Assembly: GCF_023897065.1 (NCBI RefSeq)
Contig: NZ_JAMHIV010000011.1
Coordinates: 170,139 to 234,138, forward strand
Reading direction: 5' to 3'
DNA: 64,000 nucleotides
DNA from: Crossiella sp. SN42
Lineage (GTDB): Bacteria > Actinomycetota > Actinomycetes > Mycobacteriales > Pseudonocardiaceae
Shown: piece after piece, positions 38,984 through 47,760 of the stretch
Position numbering within the stretch: position 1 is the stretch's first letter
How the letters are laid out: the number at the start of each line of letters is the position of its first letter
The notes under the pieces: model-generated
Told to the model about the DNA's origin: nothing
The model's input: only the letters and a program-made list of their open reading frames with translations
Databases searched by the model: none
Made by a program: the position numbers and the translations under genes

Positions 38984-39940
38984 TCAGAGGCTCTGCACGT
39001 CGGCCTGCTTGGCGCGCACGGCCTCGGCGGCCTCCTTGAGCGCGGCCAGCTCGGAGTCGGTCAGCTCGGTCTCCACGACCTTCTTCACGCCACCCTTGCC
39101 CAGCTCGGCGGTGACGCCCAGGTAGACGCCCTCGATGCCGAACTCGCCGTCGACCCAGGCGCAGACCGGCATGACCGCGCCGGAGTCCTCGCGCACGGCC
39201 TTGGCCATCCTGGCCGCCGCGGCGGACGGCGCGTAGTAGGCGGAACCGGTCTTGAGCAGCGCGACCACCTCGGCGCCGCCGTTGCGGGTGCGGGTGACCA
39301 GCTCCTCGACCTTGTCCGCGGGCAGCAGGTCGGTCAGCGGCTTGCCGTTGACCGAGCAGGCCGAGGGCACCGGCACCATGGTGTCGCCGTGCGAGCCCAG
39401 GGTCAGGGTCTTGACCGAGGAGACCGGGACGGACAGCGTCTCGGCCACGAAGTTGGTGAAGCGCGCGGTGTCGAGCATGCCGGCCTGGCCGATGACCCGG
39501 TTCTTCGGGAACTGGGTGGCGATCTGGGCCAGCGCGGTCATCTCGTCCAGCGGGTTGGAGACGACGATCACCACGGCCTCGGGGGCGTGCTTGGCGACGT
39601 TCTCCGCGACCTGGCGGACGATCTTGGCGTTGGTCTCGATCAGGTCCATCCGGCTCATGCCGGGCTTGCGCGGCAGACCGGCGGTGATCACCACGATGTC
39701 CGAGCCGCCGATGGCCTCGTAGCCGTTGCCGTCGCGGTCGGTGGTCTGGCCGACGACCTTGGTCTCGAAGCCCTCGACCGGGCGGGACTGGTTCAGGTCC
39801 AGCGCCAGGCCCTCGGCCTTGCCGTCGATGATGTCGGTCAGCACGACGGTGTCGAAGATGTCGTACTCGGCCAGCCGCTGCGCCGTGGTGGAACCGTAGA
39901 AACCGGCGCCGATTACGGCGACCTTGCCGGAGCGTGCCAC
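38984..39940 (-). CDS. mdh: Malate dehydrogenase (LDH-like type)
   Basis: A 318-residue NAD-dependent dehydrogenase of the LDH-like malate dehydrogenase group. It has the Rossmann motif VAVIGAGFYGSTTAQ (GxGxxG at 11–16), DIIDGKAEGLALDL, ITAGLPRKPGMSRMDL (substrate-binding Arg loop) and the catalytic His in LTLGSHGDTMVPV. The arginine-containing active-site loop (PRKPGMSR) fits malate rather than lactate. The GTG at 39940, preceded by GGAAGGAC, is preferred over an upstream ATG at 39973. Confidence 0.93.
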   Translation of the reverse strand: MARSGKVAVIGAGFYGSTTAQRLAEYDIFDTVVLTDIIDGKAEGLALDLNQSRPVEGFETKVVGQTTDRDGNGYEAIGGSDIVVITAGLPRKPGMSRMDLIETNAKIVRQVAENVAKHAPEAVVIVVSNPLDEMTALAQIATQFPKNRVIGQAGMLDTARFTNFVAETLSVPVSSVKTLTLGSHGDTMVPVPSACSVNGKPLTDLLPADKVEELVTRTRNGGAEVVALLKTGSAYYAPSAAAARMAKAVREDSGAVMPVCAWVDGEFGIEGVYLGVTAELGKGGVKKVVETELTDSELAALKEAAEAVRAKQADVQSL

Positions 39941-40075
39941 TGGTGAAGTCCTTCCGATCCGCATGTTCCGCATGGGGTGGGTCCACGGGCGCGCAGCGGA
40001 GAGGCCCGGTCACAACCGCGGGACCGCATCACCGGGCTGTGCGCCCAGCGCAGGCGAGGTTACCAACACCGCCGG

Positions 40076-40095
40076 TCACCGGAGTTCTCCGGTGA
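40076..40095 (-). terminator. Hairpin after the folD–DUF3017 unit
   Basis: A perfect 9-bp palindrome (TCACCGGAG-TT-CTCCGGTGA on the plus strand) lies 14 nt after the DUF3017 stop. No clear U tract follows on the minus strand. It is probably a terminator separating folD from mdh. Confidence 0.55.
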
Positions 40096-40108
40096 GCAGC
40101 GTCTCTCC

Positions 40109-40420
40109 TCAGGGCCCGATGGTCATGGCCACATATGTGATCATCAACGCGAAGCCGCTGTAGGTGAGCACGTCGATCGGGCGGCTGCGGATGGCGAGCA
40201 GGTAGCTGGCCTCCACCGGCAGCGCGGCCCGGAACACCGCGGCCAGGAACAGCGCCCCGGCCAGCGTCACCGAACCGCGCTTCCAGTGGTACATCAGGAT
40301 CCAGACGAACCCGAAGACCACCATGGCCATCACCACCAGGAACGGCACCACGCGCAGCCACGCGGGCCGCCGTTCCTGGGGCTGTTCCTGGGTGGGCGGC
40401 AGGTCGGCGGCCACACTCAT
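40109..40420 (-). CDS. DUF3017 membrane protein
   Basis: A 103-residue protein with a Pro/Gln-rich N-terminus and three hydrophobic helices ([55 protein letters not shown]). It matches the DUF3017 family, which accompanies folD in many actinobacteria; no function is known. The ATG overlaps the folD stop (ATGA). Confidence 0.8.
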   Translation of the reverse strand: MSVAADLPPTQEQPQERRPAWLRVVPFLVVMAMVVFGFVWILMYHWKRGSVTLAGALFLAAVFRAALPVEASYLLAIRSRPIDVLTYSGFALMITYVAMTIGP

Positions 40421-41268
40421 CCCGCCGCTCGCTCGGCCGCCTCGACCACGTTGCTGACCAGCAGCGCCCTGGTCATCGGGCCGACGCCGCCGGGGTTGGG
40501 CGAGAAGAAGCCCGCGACCTCGCGCACATCGGGGTGCACGTCGCCGGAGACGCCGCTGTCGGTGCGGCTGACGCCCACGTCCAGCACGGCCGCGCCCGGC
40601 TTGACCATGTCCGGCTTGATCAGCGCGGGCACGCCTGCGGCGGCGATCACGATGTCCGCGCGGCGCACCTCGGCGGCCAGGTCCTTGGTGCCGGTGTGGC
40701 ACAGGGTGACCGTGGCGTTCTCCGACTTGCGGGTCAGCAGCAGGCCCATGGAGCGGCCCACGGTGATGCCGCGGCCGACCACGACCACCTGCGCCCCGTT
40801 GATCGGCACCTCGTACTGGCGGAGCAGCCGGATGATGCCGTGCGGGGTGCAGGGCAGCGGCGCGGTCTTGCCCAGCACCAGGCGGCCCAGGTTGACCGGG
40901 TGCAGGCCGTCGGCGTCCTTGGCCGGGTCGATCCGCTCCAGGATCGCGTTCGCGTCGATGTGCCCGGGCAGCGGCAGCTGGACGATGTAGGCGGTGCAGT
41001 CCGGGTCGGCGTTGAGCTCGTCGATCACCTTGACCAGCTCGTCCTGGCTGATGTCGGCCGGCAGGTCCCGGCGGATGGAGTTGATGCCCAGCTGCGCGCA
41101 GTCCTTGTGCTTGGACCGCACGTACATCGCCGATCCCGGGTCATCGCCCACCAGCACGGTGCCCAGGCCGGGCACGATGCCCCGCGCCTTGAGCGCGTCC
41201 ACCCGCGGCCGCAGGTCGTCGAAGATGGCGTTCTTGGTCGCCTTGCCGTCCAGGATCGTTGCCGTCAC
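40417..41268 (-). CDS. folD: FolD: methylene-THF dehydrogenase / methenyl-THF cyclohydrolase
   Basis: FolD interconverts methylene-, methenyl- and 10-formyl-tetrahydrofolate with NADP. The 283-residue protein has [20 protein letters not shown] (with the catalytic-type Tyr and the Lys of RSKHKDC), [31 protein letters not shown] and [17 protein letters not shown] for NADP binding. [19 protein letters not shown] follows. It is coupled to DUF3017 and lies 18 nt after a cysteine-rich gene. Confidence 0.96.
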   Translation of the reverse strand: MTATILDGKATKNAIFDDLRPRVDALKARGIVPGLGTVLVGDDPGSAMYVRSKHKDCAQLGINSIRRDLPADISQDELVKVIDELNADPDCTAYIVQLPLPGHIDANAILERIDPAKDADGLHPVNLGRLVLGKTAPLPCTPHGIIRLLRQYEVPINGAQVVVVGRGITVGRSMGLLLTRKSENATVTLCHTGTKDLAAEVRRADIVIAAAGVPALIKPDMVKPGAAVLDVGVSRTDSGVSGDVHPDVREVAGFFSPNPGGVGPMTRALLVSNVVEAAERAAG

Positions 41269-41286
41269 GACTTCAATAATCCCACG

Positions 41287-42270
41287 TCACGCGTGCTCGT
41301 TCACGGGCACCCGTTCCAGCCAGATCTCCCGCCAGAAGGGGACGAACTCGCGTGGGCAGTTGACGTTGAAGCGGCCCAGGCAGACCACGCCCTCCAGCAC
41401 GATGCACGGGTTGGCCAGGTGCAGCATCCGGCCGGTGCGCTCGTCGATGCAGCGGTCCACCCTGGCCAGCACCCTGGCGGTGCGGCCGCAGAAGTGCGCC
41501 ATCTCCTCGTCGAAGCTCATGCCCCGGTTGCGCAGGTTGTCGTCCAGGGTGGCCTCGATATCGGACCTGGGTCTGATCCGCACCAGCTCGCCCGGCTGTA
41601 GGTTCAACGTGGCGGTCGGGGTCTTGCCCGGTCGGCCGGGGTTGAGGAAGCCCCAGTCGCGGCCGCCGCGGAAGAGCAGCCAGCGGGGCAGGCGCTTGCG
41701 GCTCTCCACCTGGACGCGGTTGAACACCCCGACCAGGAAGCCGCGCAGGGCCAGCAGCGGGCCGACGTTGCCGGTGCGCACGTCGGTGACGTACTGGCTC
41801 AGGCTGAGCACCGGCATGCAGATCGGCGCGGCGCGCAGGATCTCGGTGGCCTGGCAGGCGTAGCGGGCCTGGCCGTCCGGGTCGGCGCCCCTGGTGGTGG
41901 CCGAGACCAGCAGCGGCAGGTTCGGTTTGCCCTCGGCCGGGGTGCGGCGCGGGGCGAGCCGACCGGGTTCGATCTTGCGGAGCCAGTCCTCCTTCCAGTA
42001 CAGGGAGCAGGCGGTCTGGCAGCCGCCGTGCGCGGAGCCGTCGCAGCGCGCGCCGGTGAGGTGCACCGCGCGGGCCATCCGGCGTAGGCCGGTGTGGGTG
42101 ATGGAGTCGCAGAGCTTGTGCGCCACCTTGTGCACGGTCATCCGCTGCCCGCAGTAACGCAGCATCTCCGGCATGAACGGCAGCTCGTCCAGCTCGCCGC
42201 GTTCGTCCAAGGTCGACAGAATCTCTTGCGCGCCAAGGACTTCGACCACGTCACCGACCTTCAGGCTCAT
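41287..42270 (-). CDS. Duplicated cysteine-rich protein of unknown function
   Basis: A 327-residue soluble protein made of two homologous modules, about residues 5–100 and 226–322. Each starts GDVVEV / GELVRI and then has ATLD or STLD. Each continues PEMLRYCG or EEMAHFCG, a second Cys 13 residues later (Cys54, Cys274), a CxxxxxxxC pair (Cys76/84, Cys297/305) and a final WKEDWL / WREIWL. The four matching cysteines per module suggest metal or Fe-S binding. The middle region (100–225) has two further cysteines. I have seen similar unassigned proteins in glycan and natural-product loci but know no function. It is 18 nt upstream of folD. Confidence 0.75.
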   Translation of the reverse strand: MSLKVGDVVEVLGAQEILSTLDERGELDELPFMPEMLRYCGQRMTVHKVAHKLCDSITHTGLRRMARAVHLTGARCDGSAHGGCQTACSLYWKEDWLRKIEPGRLAPRRTPAEGKPNLPLLVSATTRGADPDGQARYACQATEILRAAPICMPVLSLSQYVTDVRTGNVGPLLALRGFLVGVFNRVQVESRKRLPRWLLFRGGRDWGFLNPGRPGKTPTATLNLQPGELVRIRPRSDIEATLDDNLRNRGMSFDEEMAHFCGRTARVLARVDRCIDERTGRMLHLANPCIVLEGVVCLGRFNVNCPREFVPFWREIWLERVPVNEHA

Positions 42271-42328
42271 GGCACCGTCGTCCCACAGCCGTGGACCGGT
42301 CAGCAACGCCCCGTGACCGGGTTGTTAC

Positions 42329-43303
42329 TCAGCGACGACCGGGCAGCGCGGCCACGCCGACCGCGACCAGGGTCAGCAGGGTGCCGGTGACCGCGACCGC
42401 GGACAGGTGCGCGCCCTCGGCCGGAAACAGCAGGTCCAGCGCGAGCGCGCCGAGCAGCTGACCGGCCACCGAGCCGAGGCCGAGCAGCAGCACGCCGGTG
42501 ATCCGGACCAGCGCCGCGGCGCCCGCGATGAAGACCAGTCCGATCGCGCCGCCGAGGTAGAGCAGCGGATCCGTGGGCAGGGTGGCGGGCCAGCCCGCGG
42601 TGGCGAAGTGGAAGACGCCGAAGACCAGCAGCGCGGTGGTGCCGGCCAGGAAGTTGACCAGGGTGGCCGGCAGCACGCCACCGGCGGCTTCCTTGATCCG
42701 GCCGTTCATCGCCTGCTGCCAGGACATGCCGATGCCGGCCAGCAGCGGCAGCACGGCCAGCACCAGCGCGCCGGGCGCACTGAGCCGTTCGGAGACCGCG
42801 ACCAGCACGGCGGCCACCGCGAGCACCGCGCCCAGCACCCTGGTCACGGTCAGCGGCTGCGGACCGGCCGGGCCGAGTCCGGCCCGGTCCACCGCGAGGC
42901 TGCTCACCGCCTGCCCGGCCACCACGGCCACGGTGAACACCGCCACGCCGAGGCTGGCCACCGCCACGCCCTGGGAGAACACCAGCAGCGCGCCGCACAG
43001 CCCGCCCAGGGTCTGCCACCAGCGCACCGAGCCGTTCCGCAGCGCCGCGCCCAGCCGCTTGGTGGCCCGGCGGCTGCCCGGCAGCGCCAGGACCAGCGCG
43101 AGCACCAGCAGCAGGCCGCTGCCGAAGGAGATCAGGGCCGCGCCAATGCCGTCCTGCATCTGCCTGCCCAGCTCGCCGTTGAGGCGGGACTGGAGCACGA
43201 TCAGCACGCCGATGCCCGCCGCGCCCAGCAGCCCGAGCAGGCGGGCGCGCGGGCTGGTCCGGGGGCGGGCCTCCGGCGGGGCCGGGGCGTCGGTGGCAGT
43301 CAT
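42329..43303 (-). CDS. DMT-family transporter (YdcZ/DUF606-like, fused pair)
   Basis: A 324-residue membrane protein with about ten helices, arranged as two repeats. Each repeat begins with a GIGVLIVLQSRLNGELG or GIGMSWQQAMNGRIKEA segment, the pattern of the DUF606/YdcZ branch of the drug/metabolite transporter superfamily. The first repeat also has GSRRATKRLG in a cytoplasmic loop. The ATG at 43303 is preferred; the open frame extends upstream but without membrane or family sequence. The substrate is unknown. Confidence 0.85.
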   Translation of the reverse strand: MTATDAPAPPEARPRTSPRARLLGLLGAAGIGVLIVLQSRLNGELGRQMQDGIGAALISFGSGLLLVLALVLALPGSRRATKRLGAALRNGSVRWWQTLGGLCGALLVFSQGVAVASLGVAVFTVAVVAGQAVSSLAVDRAGLGPAGPQPLTVTRVLGAVLAVAAVLVAVSERLSAPGALVLAVLPLLAGIGMSWQQAMNGRIKEAAGGVLPATLVNFLAGTTALLVFGVFHFATAGWPATLPTDPLLYLGGAIGLVFIAGAAALVRITGVLLLGLGSVAGQLLGALALDLLFPAEGAHLSAVAVTGTLLTLVAVGVAALPGRR

Positions 43304-43361
43304 CACCCCCAGCGCAACACAAGTTGATGGCCGAGTCATCCCACCTCTGGTCGCGACTAGC

Positions 43362-44606
43362 TCACACGGTGTCCGAGGACGCGGGTTGACGCTGGTCAGC
43401 GGGGGTGGTTGTGCGCGGGACCACACGCACCGACCAGGCCATCAGCGCGGTGCCGAAGACCATCGCGACGGTGGCGCCGACAGCTGCGGCGGCCGGGCCG
43501 AACCGGTCCAGCAGCCAGCCGGCGACCGGGGCGGCCAGCGCGCCGCCGGTGGTGGTGAAGCTGGCCAGCCAGCCCACCGCCTCGGCGGCCCGGCCCGGCG
43601 GGGAGATGTCGCCGATGCGCTGGTTGGACGCGGAGATGGTGGGCGCGATGGCCACGCCGCCGATGGCCAGGATCAGGCCGATCAGCACCGGCGAGGTCGG
43701 GTCCAGCACCGGCGGCAGCACCGGCACCAGCGCGGCCATGCCGAGGCCGACCATGGCCAGCCGCAGCGTGGGGCGCGGCTGTCCCGGCAGGCCGCCCGCG
43801 ACCAGCCCGCCGACCAGCGAGCCGACCGCCCACACCGCGATCAGCGCGCCGGCCACGGTGGGCTGGCCGAGCTCGCGGCCCAGGGCCACGATGGCCAGGT
43901 CGACCATGGTGAAGGCCATCACCAGGAACAGCGAGGAGAACAGCGTGAGGGCCAGGCCGCGGGCGGCCAGCACCGAGCGGTGCCTGGTCCCCTCGGCCTG
44001 CCTGGGCAGCGGCTGCGGGGTGTCCATCCCGGCCCGGCGCAGCACCACCGCGAAGACCAGGTTGGCGCCCAGCGAGACCGCGGCGATCAGGCCGAGCGCC
44101 CAGCGCGGGCCGAGCATGCCGACCGCGAAGGCGGTGAGCACCGGGCCGAGCATGAAGGTCAGCTCGAACACGGTGGCCTCGGCGCCGTAGGCGGCGGTGC
44201 GGGCCTGGCTGTCCTTGATCCGGGTGAACGCGGCGCGCACCAGCTGGGTGGCGGGCGGGGTGCTCAGCCCGGTGAAGAAGGCGATCACCGGCGCGGCGTA
44301 CCAGACCGAGGCGGGCAGCACGACCAGCACGAACAGCCCGGCCACGTAGCAGAGCACGGTGACCGTGATCAGCCGCGGCGCGGAGGTCCGGTCGGCCATC
44401 CGGCCCCGCCACGGCCCGGACACGCCGTTGCCCACGGTCAGCGCGCCCATCACCAGCCCGGCCAGCGCGTAGGAGCCGGTCCACTCCACGACCAGGAAGG
44501 TCAGCGCGATCGAGGTGCCGGTGCCGTGCAGGCGCGCGAGCACCGACCACACGAGCAGGGAGGCCAGGTGCGGGACCGCGAGGAGTTGCCGGTAGGGACG
44601 GAGCAC
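43362..44606 (-). CDS. MFS transporter, tandem paralogue A
   Basis: A 414-residue, 12-helix MFS protein. The motif GVSGPWRGRMADRTSAPRL lies between helices 2 and 3, and AEAVGWLASFTTTGGALAAPVAGW lies near the C-terminus. It is about as long as, and clearly homologous to, the next upstream gene: shared YALAGLVxxALTVGN, PWRGRxADR, GLSTPP, VGRELGQP-like and SNQRxGD segments. The GTG at 44606 starts VLRPYRQLL, matching the paralogue's VLRPYRELL. Confidence 0.88.
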   Translation of the reverse strand: MLRPYRQLLAVPHLASLLVWSVLARLHGTGTSIALTFLVVEWTGSYALAGLVMGALTVGNGVSGPWRGRMADRTSAPRLITVTVLCYVAGLFVLVVLPASVWYAAPVIAFFTGLSTPPATQLVRAAFTRIKDSQARTAAYGAEATVFELTFMLGPVLTAFAVGMLGPRWALGLIAAVSLGANLVFAVVLRRAGMDTPQPLPRQAEGTRHRSVLAARGLALTLFSSLFLVMAFTMVDLAIVALGRELGQPTVAGALIAVWAVGSLVGGLVAGGLPGQPRPTLRLAMVGLGMAALVPVLPPVLDPTSPVLIGLILAIGGVAIAPTISASNQRIGDISPPGRAAEAVGWLASFTTTGGALAAPVAGWLLDRFGPAAAAVGATVAMVFGTALMAWSVRVVPRTTTPADQRQPASSDTV

Positions 44607-44652
44607 CGGGCCAGTCTGGCGACCGGGTCTGACATTCCGCGCCTGGTTTTTC

Positions 44653-45840
44653 TCACCGCGCACGCCGGGCGGAGAACACCGCGAACAGGATCGCCAGCAC
44701 CGCGGCCGCGGCCGCGCCGGCCACCGCTGCGGCCGGTCCGACGGTGTCCAGCAGCCAGCCCGCGACCGGGGCGGCCAGCGTGCTGCCGGTGGTGGTGAAG
44801 GTGACCAGCCAGCCGAAGGCCTCCGCCGCCCTGCCCTCCGGGGCCAGGTCGCCGAGGCGCTGGTTGGAGGCGGCGATCGCGGGCGAGTTGGCCAGCCCGG
44901 TCACCGCGAGCAGCGCGCCGATCAGCACCGGCCACGCCTCGGTGACCGGCGGCAGCACCGGCACCAGCACGACCACCCCGGCGGCCAGCAGGGCCACCCG
45001 CGGCACGTACCTCGGCGTCCCGGCGCGGCCACCCGCGACCAGTCCGCCCACCAGCGAGCCCAGCGCCCACACCGCGACCAGCGCCCCGGCCACCACCGGC
45101 TGGCCCAGCTCCCGGCCCACCGCGACCACGGCCAGGTTGACCGTGGTGAAGCCCATCGCCAGCAGCATCGCCACCACCAGCGCCGGCGTCAGTCCCGGTC
45201 GCGCCAGCACCGATCCGCGCTTGCCGGGCTCCCCTTCGGCCACCGGCCCCGGCCCGCCCAGCCCGGCCCTGCGCAGCGCGGTGGCCAGGGACAGCACGCT
45301 GGCCAGCGCGAGCGCGGCCATCAGCGCGAGCGCGGCCCTCGGCCCGGCCAGGCTGATCATGGCCGAGGCCAGCACCGGCCCGGCCATCACCGCCAGCTCG
45401 AACAGGGTGGCCTCGGCGGCGAACACACTCGCCTTGGTCGAGTCTCCGGCCAGCCGGGTGTAGGCCGCGCGCGCCACCGGGCCCACCGGCGGTGTGCTGA
45501 GCCCGATCAGCAGGGCCAGCACCGGCGCGGCGTACCAGGCCCAGGCGGGCAGCGCCATCAGCAGCAGCAGGCCGGTGGCGTAGAGCAGGCAGCTGATCAC
45601 CAGCACCCGCGGCGCGGAGCCGCGGTCGGCCAGCCGTCCCCGCCACGGGCCGGAGACGGCGTTGCCCACGGTGAGCGCGGCGATCACCAGTCCGGCCAGC
45701 GCGTAGGAGCCGGTCCAGCCGGCCACCAGGAAGGTCAGCGCCAGCGGGGTGCCCAGCGCGTGCACCCGGCCGAGCACGGACAGGAACATGATCAGGCCCA
45801 GGTGCGGGACCCTGAGCAGTTCGCGGTAGGGCCGTAACAC
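44653..45840 (-). CDS. MFS transporter, tandem paralogue B
   Basis: A 395-residue MFS protein with PWRGRLADRGSAPRVLV, GLSTPPVGPVARAAYTRL and AEAFGWLVTFTTTGSTLAAPVAGW. It arose by tandem duplication with the gene that follows 46 nt downstream. Its GTG start lies 3 nt after the pentapeptide-protein stop, so it is in the same transcript as the reverse transcriptase and pentapeptide genes. Confidence 0.88.
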   Translation of the reverse strand: MLRPYRELLRVPHLGLIMFLSVLGRVHALGTPLALTFLVAGWTGSYALAGLVIAALTVGNAVSGPWRGRLADRGSAPRVLVISCLLYATGLLLLMALPAWAWYAAPVLALLIGLSTPPVGPVARAAYTRLAGDSTKASVFAAEATLFELAVMAGPVLASAMISLAGPRAALALMAALALASVLSLATALRRAGLGGPGPVAEGEPGKRGSVLARPGLTPALVVAMLLAMGFTTVNLAVVAVGRELGQPVVAGALVAVWALGSLVGGLVAGGRAGTPRYVPRVALLAAGVVVLVPVLPPVTEAWPVLIGALLAVTGLANSPAIAASNQRLGDLAPEGRAAEAFGWLVTFTTTGSTLAAPVAGWLLDTVGPAAAVAGAAAAAVLAILFAVFSARRAR

Positions 45841-45843
45841 GGT

Positions 45844-46437
45844 TCAGTCGACCACGAGGCCGTGCGCGGCGGCGTAGGCCACCGCGGTGCCCAGGTCCAC
45901 CCGCGCGCCGGTGAGCTGGGCCTGCACCAGGGCGTGCGCGTCCAGCCGGGCCTCGCGCAGGTCGGCCTCGGCGAGCTTGGTGTTCTGCATCCGGGCGCCC
46001 ATCAGGTCGGCCCCGGTCAGGTCGGCGTGCCGCAGGTCGGCCTCGACCAGGTTGGCCTCGCGGAAGCGGATGCCGCGCAGCCGCAGCCTGCGCAGGTCCG
46101 CGCCGCCGAGCGCGGTCAGCGACAGGTCGGTCTCGCGCAGGGTCCACGGGCGCAGGCGGCAGCGCTCGAAGCTGGAGCCGACCAGCGAGCAGTTGTCCAT
46201 TGTGGACTCACTGAGCACCGCGCCGCGGAAGGTGCAGCTGCGGAAGGCGGTCGCGGTGTGCTTGGACTCGCCGAGGTCGGTGTTGGCGAACAGGCAGTCG
46301 GTGAAGGTGCAGTTCGCGGTGACCAGCCCGCGCAGGTCGGCCTCGGTGAAGTCGCAGGCGGTGAAGTGCCGCCCGGTCCAGCTCTGCCTGCCCAGCACCG
46401 CGTCGGCGAAGCTCTCGCCGGTGATCGTCTCAGTCAT
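45844..46437 (-). CDS. Pentapeptide-repeat protein
   Basis: A 197-residue protein built almost wholly of A(D/N)LxX-type pentapeptides (FTEADLRGL, FRSCTFRGAVL, REANLVEADLRHADLTGADLMGARM, LAEADLREARL), expected to fold as a right-handed quadrilateral beta-helix. Cysteine-bearing repeats such as TDCLF and SCTF resemble the Qnr/MfpA group, which mimics DNA and binds gyrase; that link is only suggestive. It overlaps the end of the reverse transcriptase gene by 8 nt and is 3 nt before an MFS gene, so it is the direct partner gene of the RT. Confidence 0.88.
   Translation of the reverse strand: MTETITGESFADAVLGRQSWTGRHFTACDFTEADLRGLVTANCTFTDCLFANTDLGESKHTATAFRSCTFRGAVLSESTMDNCSLVGSSFERCRLRPWTLRETDLSLTALGGADLRRLRLRGIRFREANLVEADLRHADLTGADLMGARMQNTKLAEADLREARLDAHALVQAQLTGARVDLGTAVAYAAAHGLVVD
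46195..46207. repeat. GTCCAC(W)GTGGAC palindrome, near copy in the pentapeptide gene
   Basis: GTCCATTGTGGAC, one base from perfect, read on the minus strand as Ser-Thr-Met-Asp with Thr codon ACA. Confidence 0.45.
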
Positions 46438-47662
46438 TGCCGCCCCAGTCGATGTCGTCGAACAGCGCGCGCAGCCGGGCCGCGCGGACCGGGTGAGTGG
46501 CCGCCACCCAGCCGATCCGGCCCAGCAGGTGCGCGCGGAAATCCGGGTGCCCGGCGTGGTTCTGCGCGGCCGGGCCGGTGCGGGCGCAGTTGTGCAGCAC
46601 CGCGCGCAGCTGGTCGTAGTCCGCGCGCGGCACCGCGGGCCGGTGGTTGACCACCAGCCCGGCCAGCCGCTGCCGCTGGTGCGCCGCGGCGATCCGGGTC
46701 TTGCCGGGGTGCAGCCGGAACCCCTCGTCGGTGGCGATCCGCCGCACCCCGTCCCGCAACCGGTCCAGCGGAAGATCACCGGAGAAGGCCAGGTCGTCGG
46801 CGTAGCGGGTGTAGGCCGCGCCGATCCGCTCGGCGAGCCCGGCCAGCCGCCGGTCCAGCCGCGCGGCCAGCGCGTTGGCGATGGCGGGTGAGGAGGGCGC
46901 GCCCTGGGGCAGGTGGGGGGCGGCCAGCCGGTGCCGCTCGGCCCCCGGCGGGGCGTCCCGCAGCACCTCGGCCGGGGTGACCGTGGTGAGCAGCCCGGTG
47001 AGCGCGGCGGCCACGTTGCCCGGGTAGCCGAGGTGGCAGAAGTAGGCGCGCAGCCGGGCCGCGGTGATCGAGGTGAAGAACCCGGCCAGGTCGAACCGCG
47101 CCACCAGCGCCGCCCCGGCGTGCGGCGCGGCGAAGGTCGCGGCCGAGCGGCCAGGCCGGAACCCGTGCGCGGCCTCGTGCACCGGGAGTTGGTTGAGCAG
47201 CAGGCGGTTCAGCCGGCGCTGGAGCTCGGCCAGGCGCGGTTTGGGCGCTTCCACCGGCCGCGCGCCGAGCCAGCGGTGCCGGTAGTGGCGCAGCGGTGGG
47301 GCGGCGCGACGGTTCCAGGTGCGGACGTCGGCGAACCAGTCCAGCTCGCCCGGGGTGAGGCGGAGGGCGGCGGCCAGCTCGGCCGGGGTCTCCCAGCGCG
47401 GCACCTCGGCCCGCCAGCGGGGACGCGGCGGCGTTGCGGGCGGCGGCTGGTGGCGCGGTAGCTCGGCGAGCAGGCGGGCCAGGGCTTCCGGCGGGCCGAA
47501 GAAGGGGCTCGGGCTGAGGTCGAGCAGGCGGGTGGCCAGGTCCTCGGGATCGCGGTTGGGCGCGGCGTGCAGCGGGACCGCGGCCAGGCGGGTGGCCAGG
47601 GCCGCGCGGGTCCAGGGACCGGCGAGGGCGGCGCGGGCGATCGGGAGAAGCGCGGCGGTCAT
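46430..47662 (-). CDS. Retron-type reverse transcriptase
   Basis: A 410-residue RNA-directed DNA polymerase. The N-terminal region (about 1–130) carries ETPAELAAALRLTPGELDWF, seen in retron RTs. The RT core has VHEAAHGFRPGRS (161–173, corresponding to the retron NAxxH region), motif A RFDLAGFFTSI (Asp191), LPQGAPSSPAIAN (251–263), catalytic YADD (287–290) and LAGLVVNHRPAVPR (333–346, in place of the retron VTG). There is no maturase or endonuclease domain, so a group II intron RT is unlikely. The frame is open upstream to 47929, but ATG 47662 starts the family sequence. A candidate msr-msd RNA lies just upstream and a pentapeptide gene overlaps its end. Confidence 0.88.
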   Translation of the reverse strand: MTAALLPIARAALAGPWTRAALATRLAAVPLHAAPNRDPEDLATRLLDLSPSPFFGPPEALARLLAELPRHQPPPATPPRPRWRAEVPRWETPAELAAALRLTPGELDWFADVRTWNRRAAPPLRHYRHRWLGARPVEAPKPRLAELQRRLNRLLLNQLPVHEAAHGFRPGRSAATFAAPHAGAALVARFDLAGFFTSITAARLRAYFCHLGYPGNVAAALTGLLTTVTPAEVLRDAPPGAERHRLAAPHLPQGAPSSPAIANALAARLDRRLAGLAERIGAAYTRYADDLAFSGDLPLDRLRDGVRRIATDEGFRLHPGKTRIAAAHQRQRLAGLVVNHRPAVPRADYDQLRAVLHNCARTGPAAQNHAGHPDFRAHLLGRIGWVAATHPVRAARLRALFDDIDWGGND

Positions 47663-47760
47663 GCGGCGGCCGTCCAGTGACGGGCGAGCGGGGCGCGGCG
47701 GGCGGATGCGGCCCGGCGGCCAAGCCGGGTGCGCGCGGGGTGCGGGAGGCGGCCCAAGGC

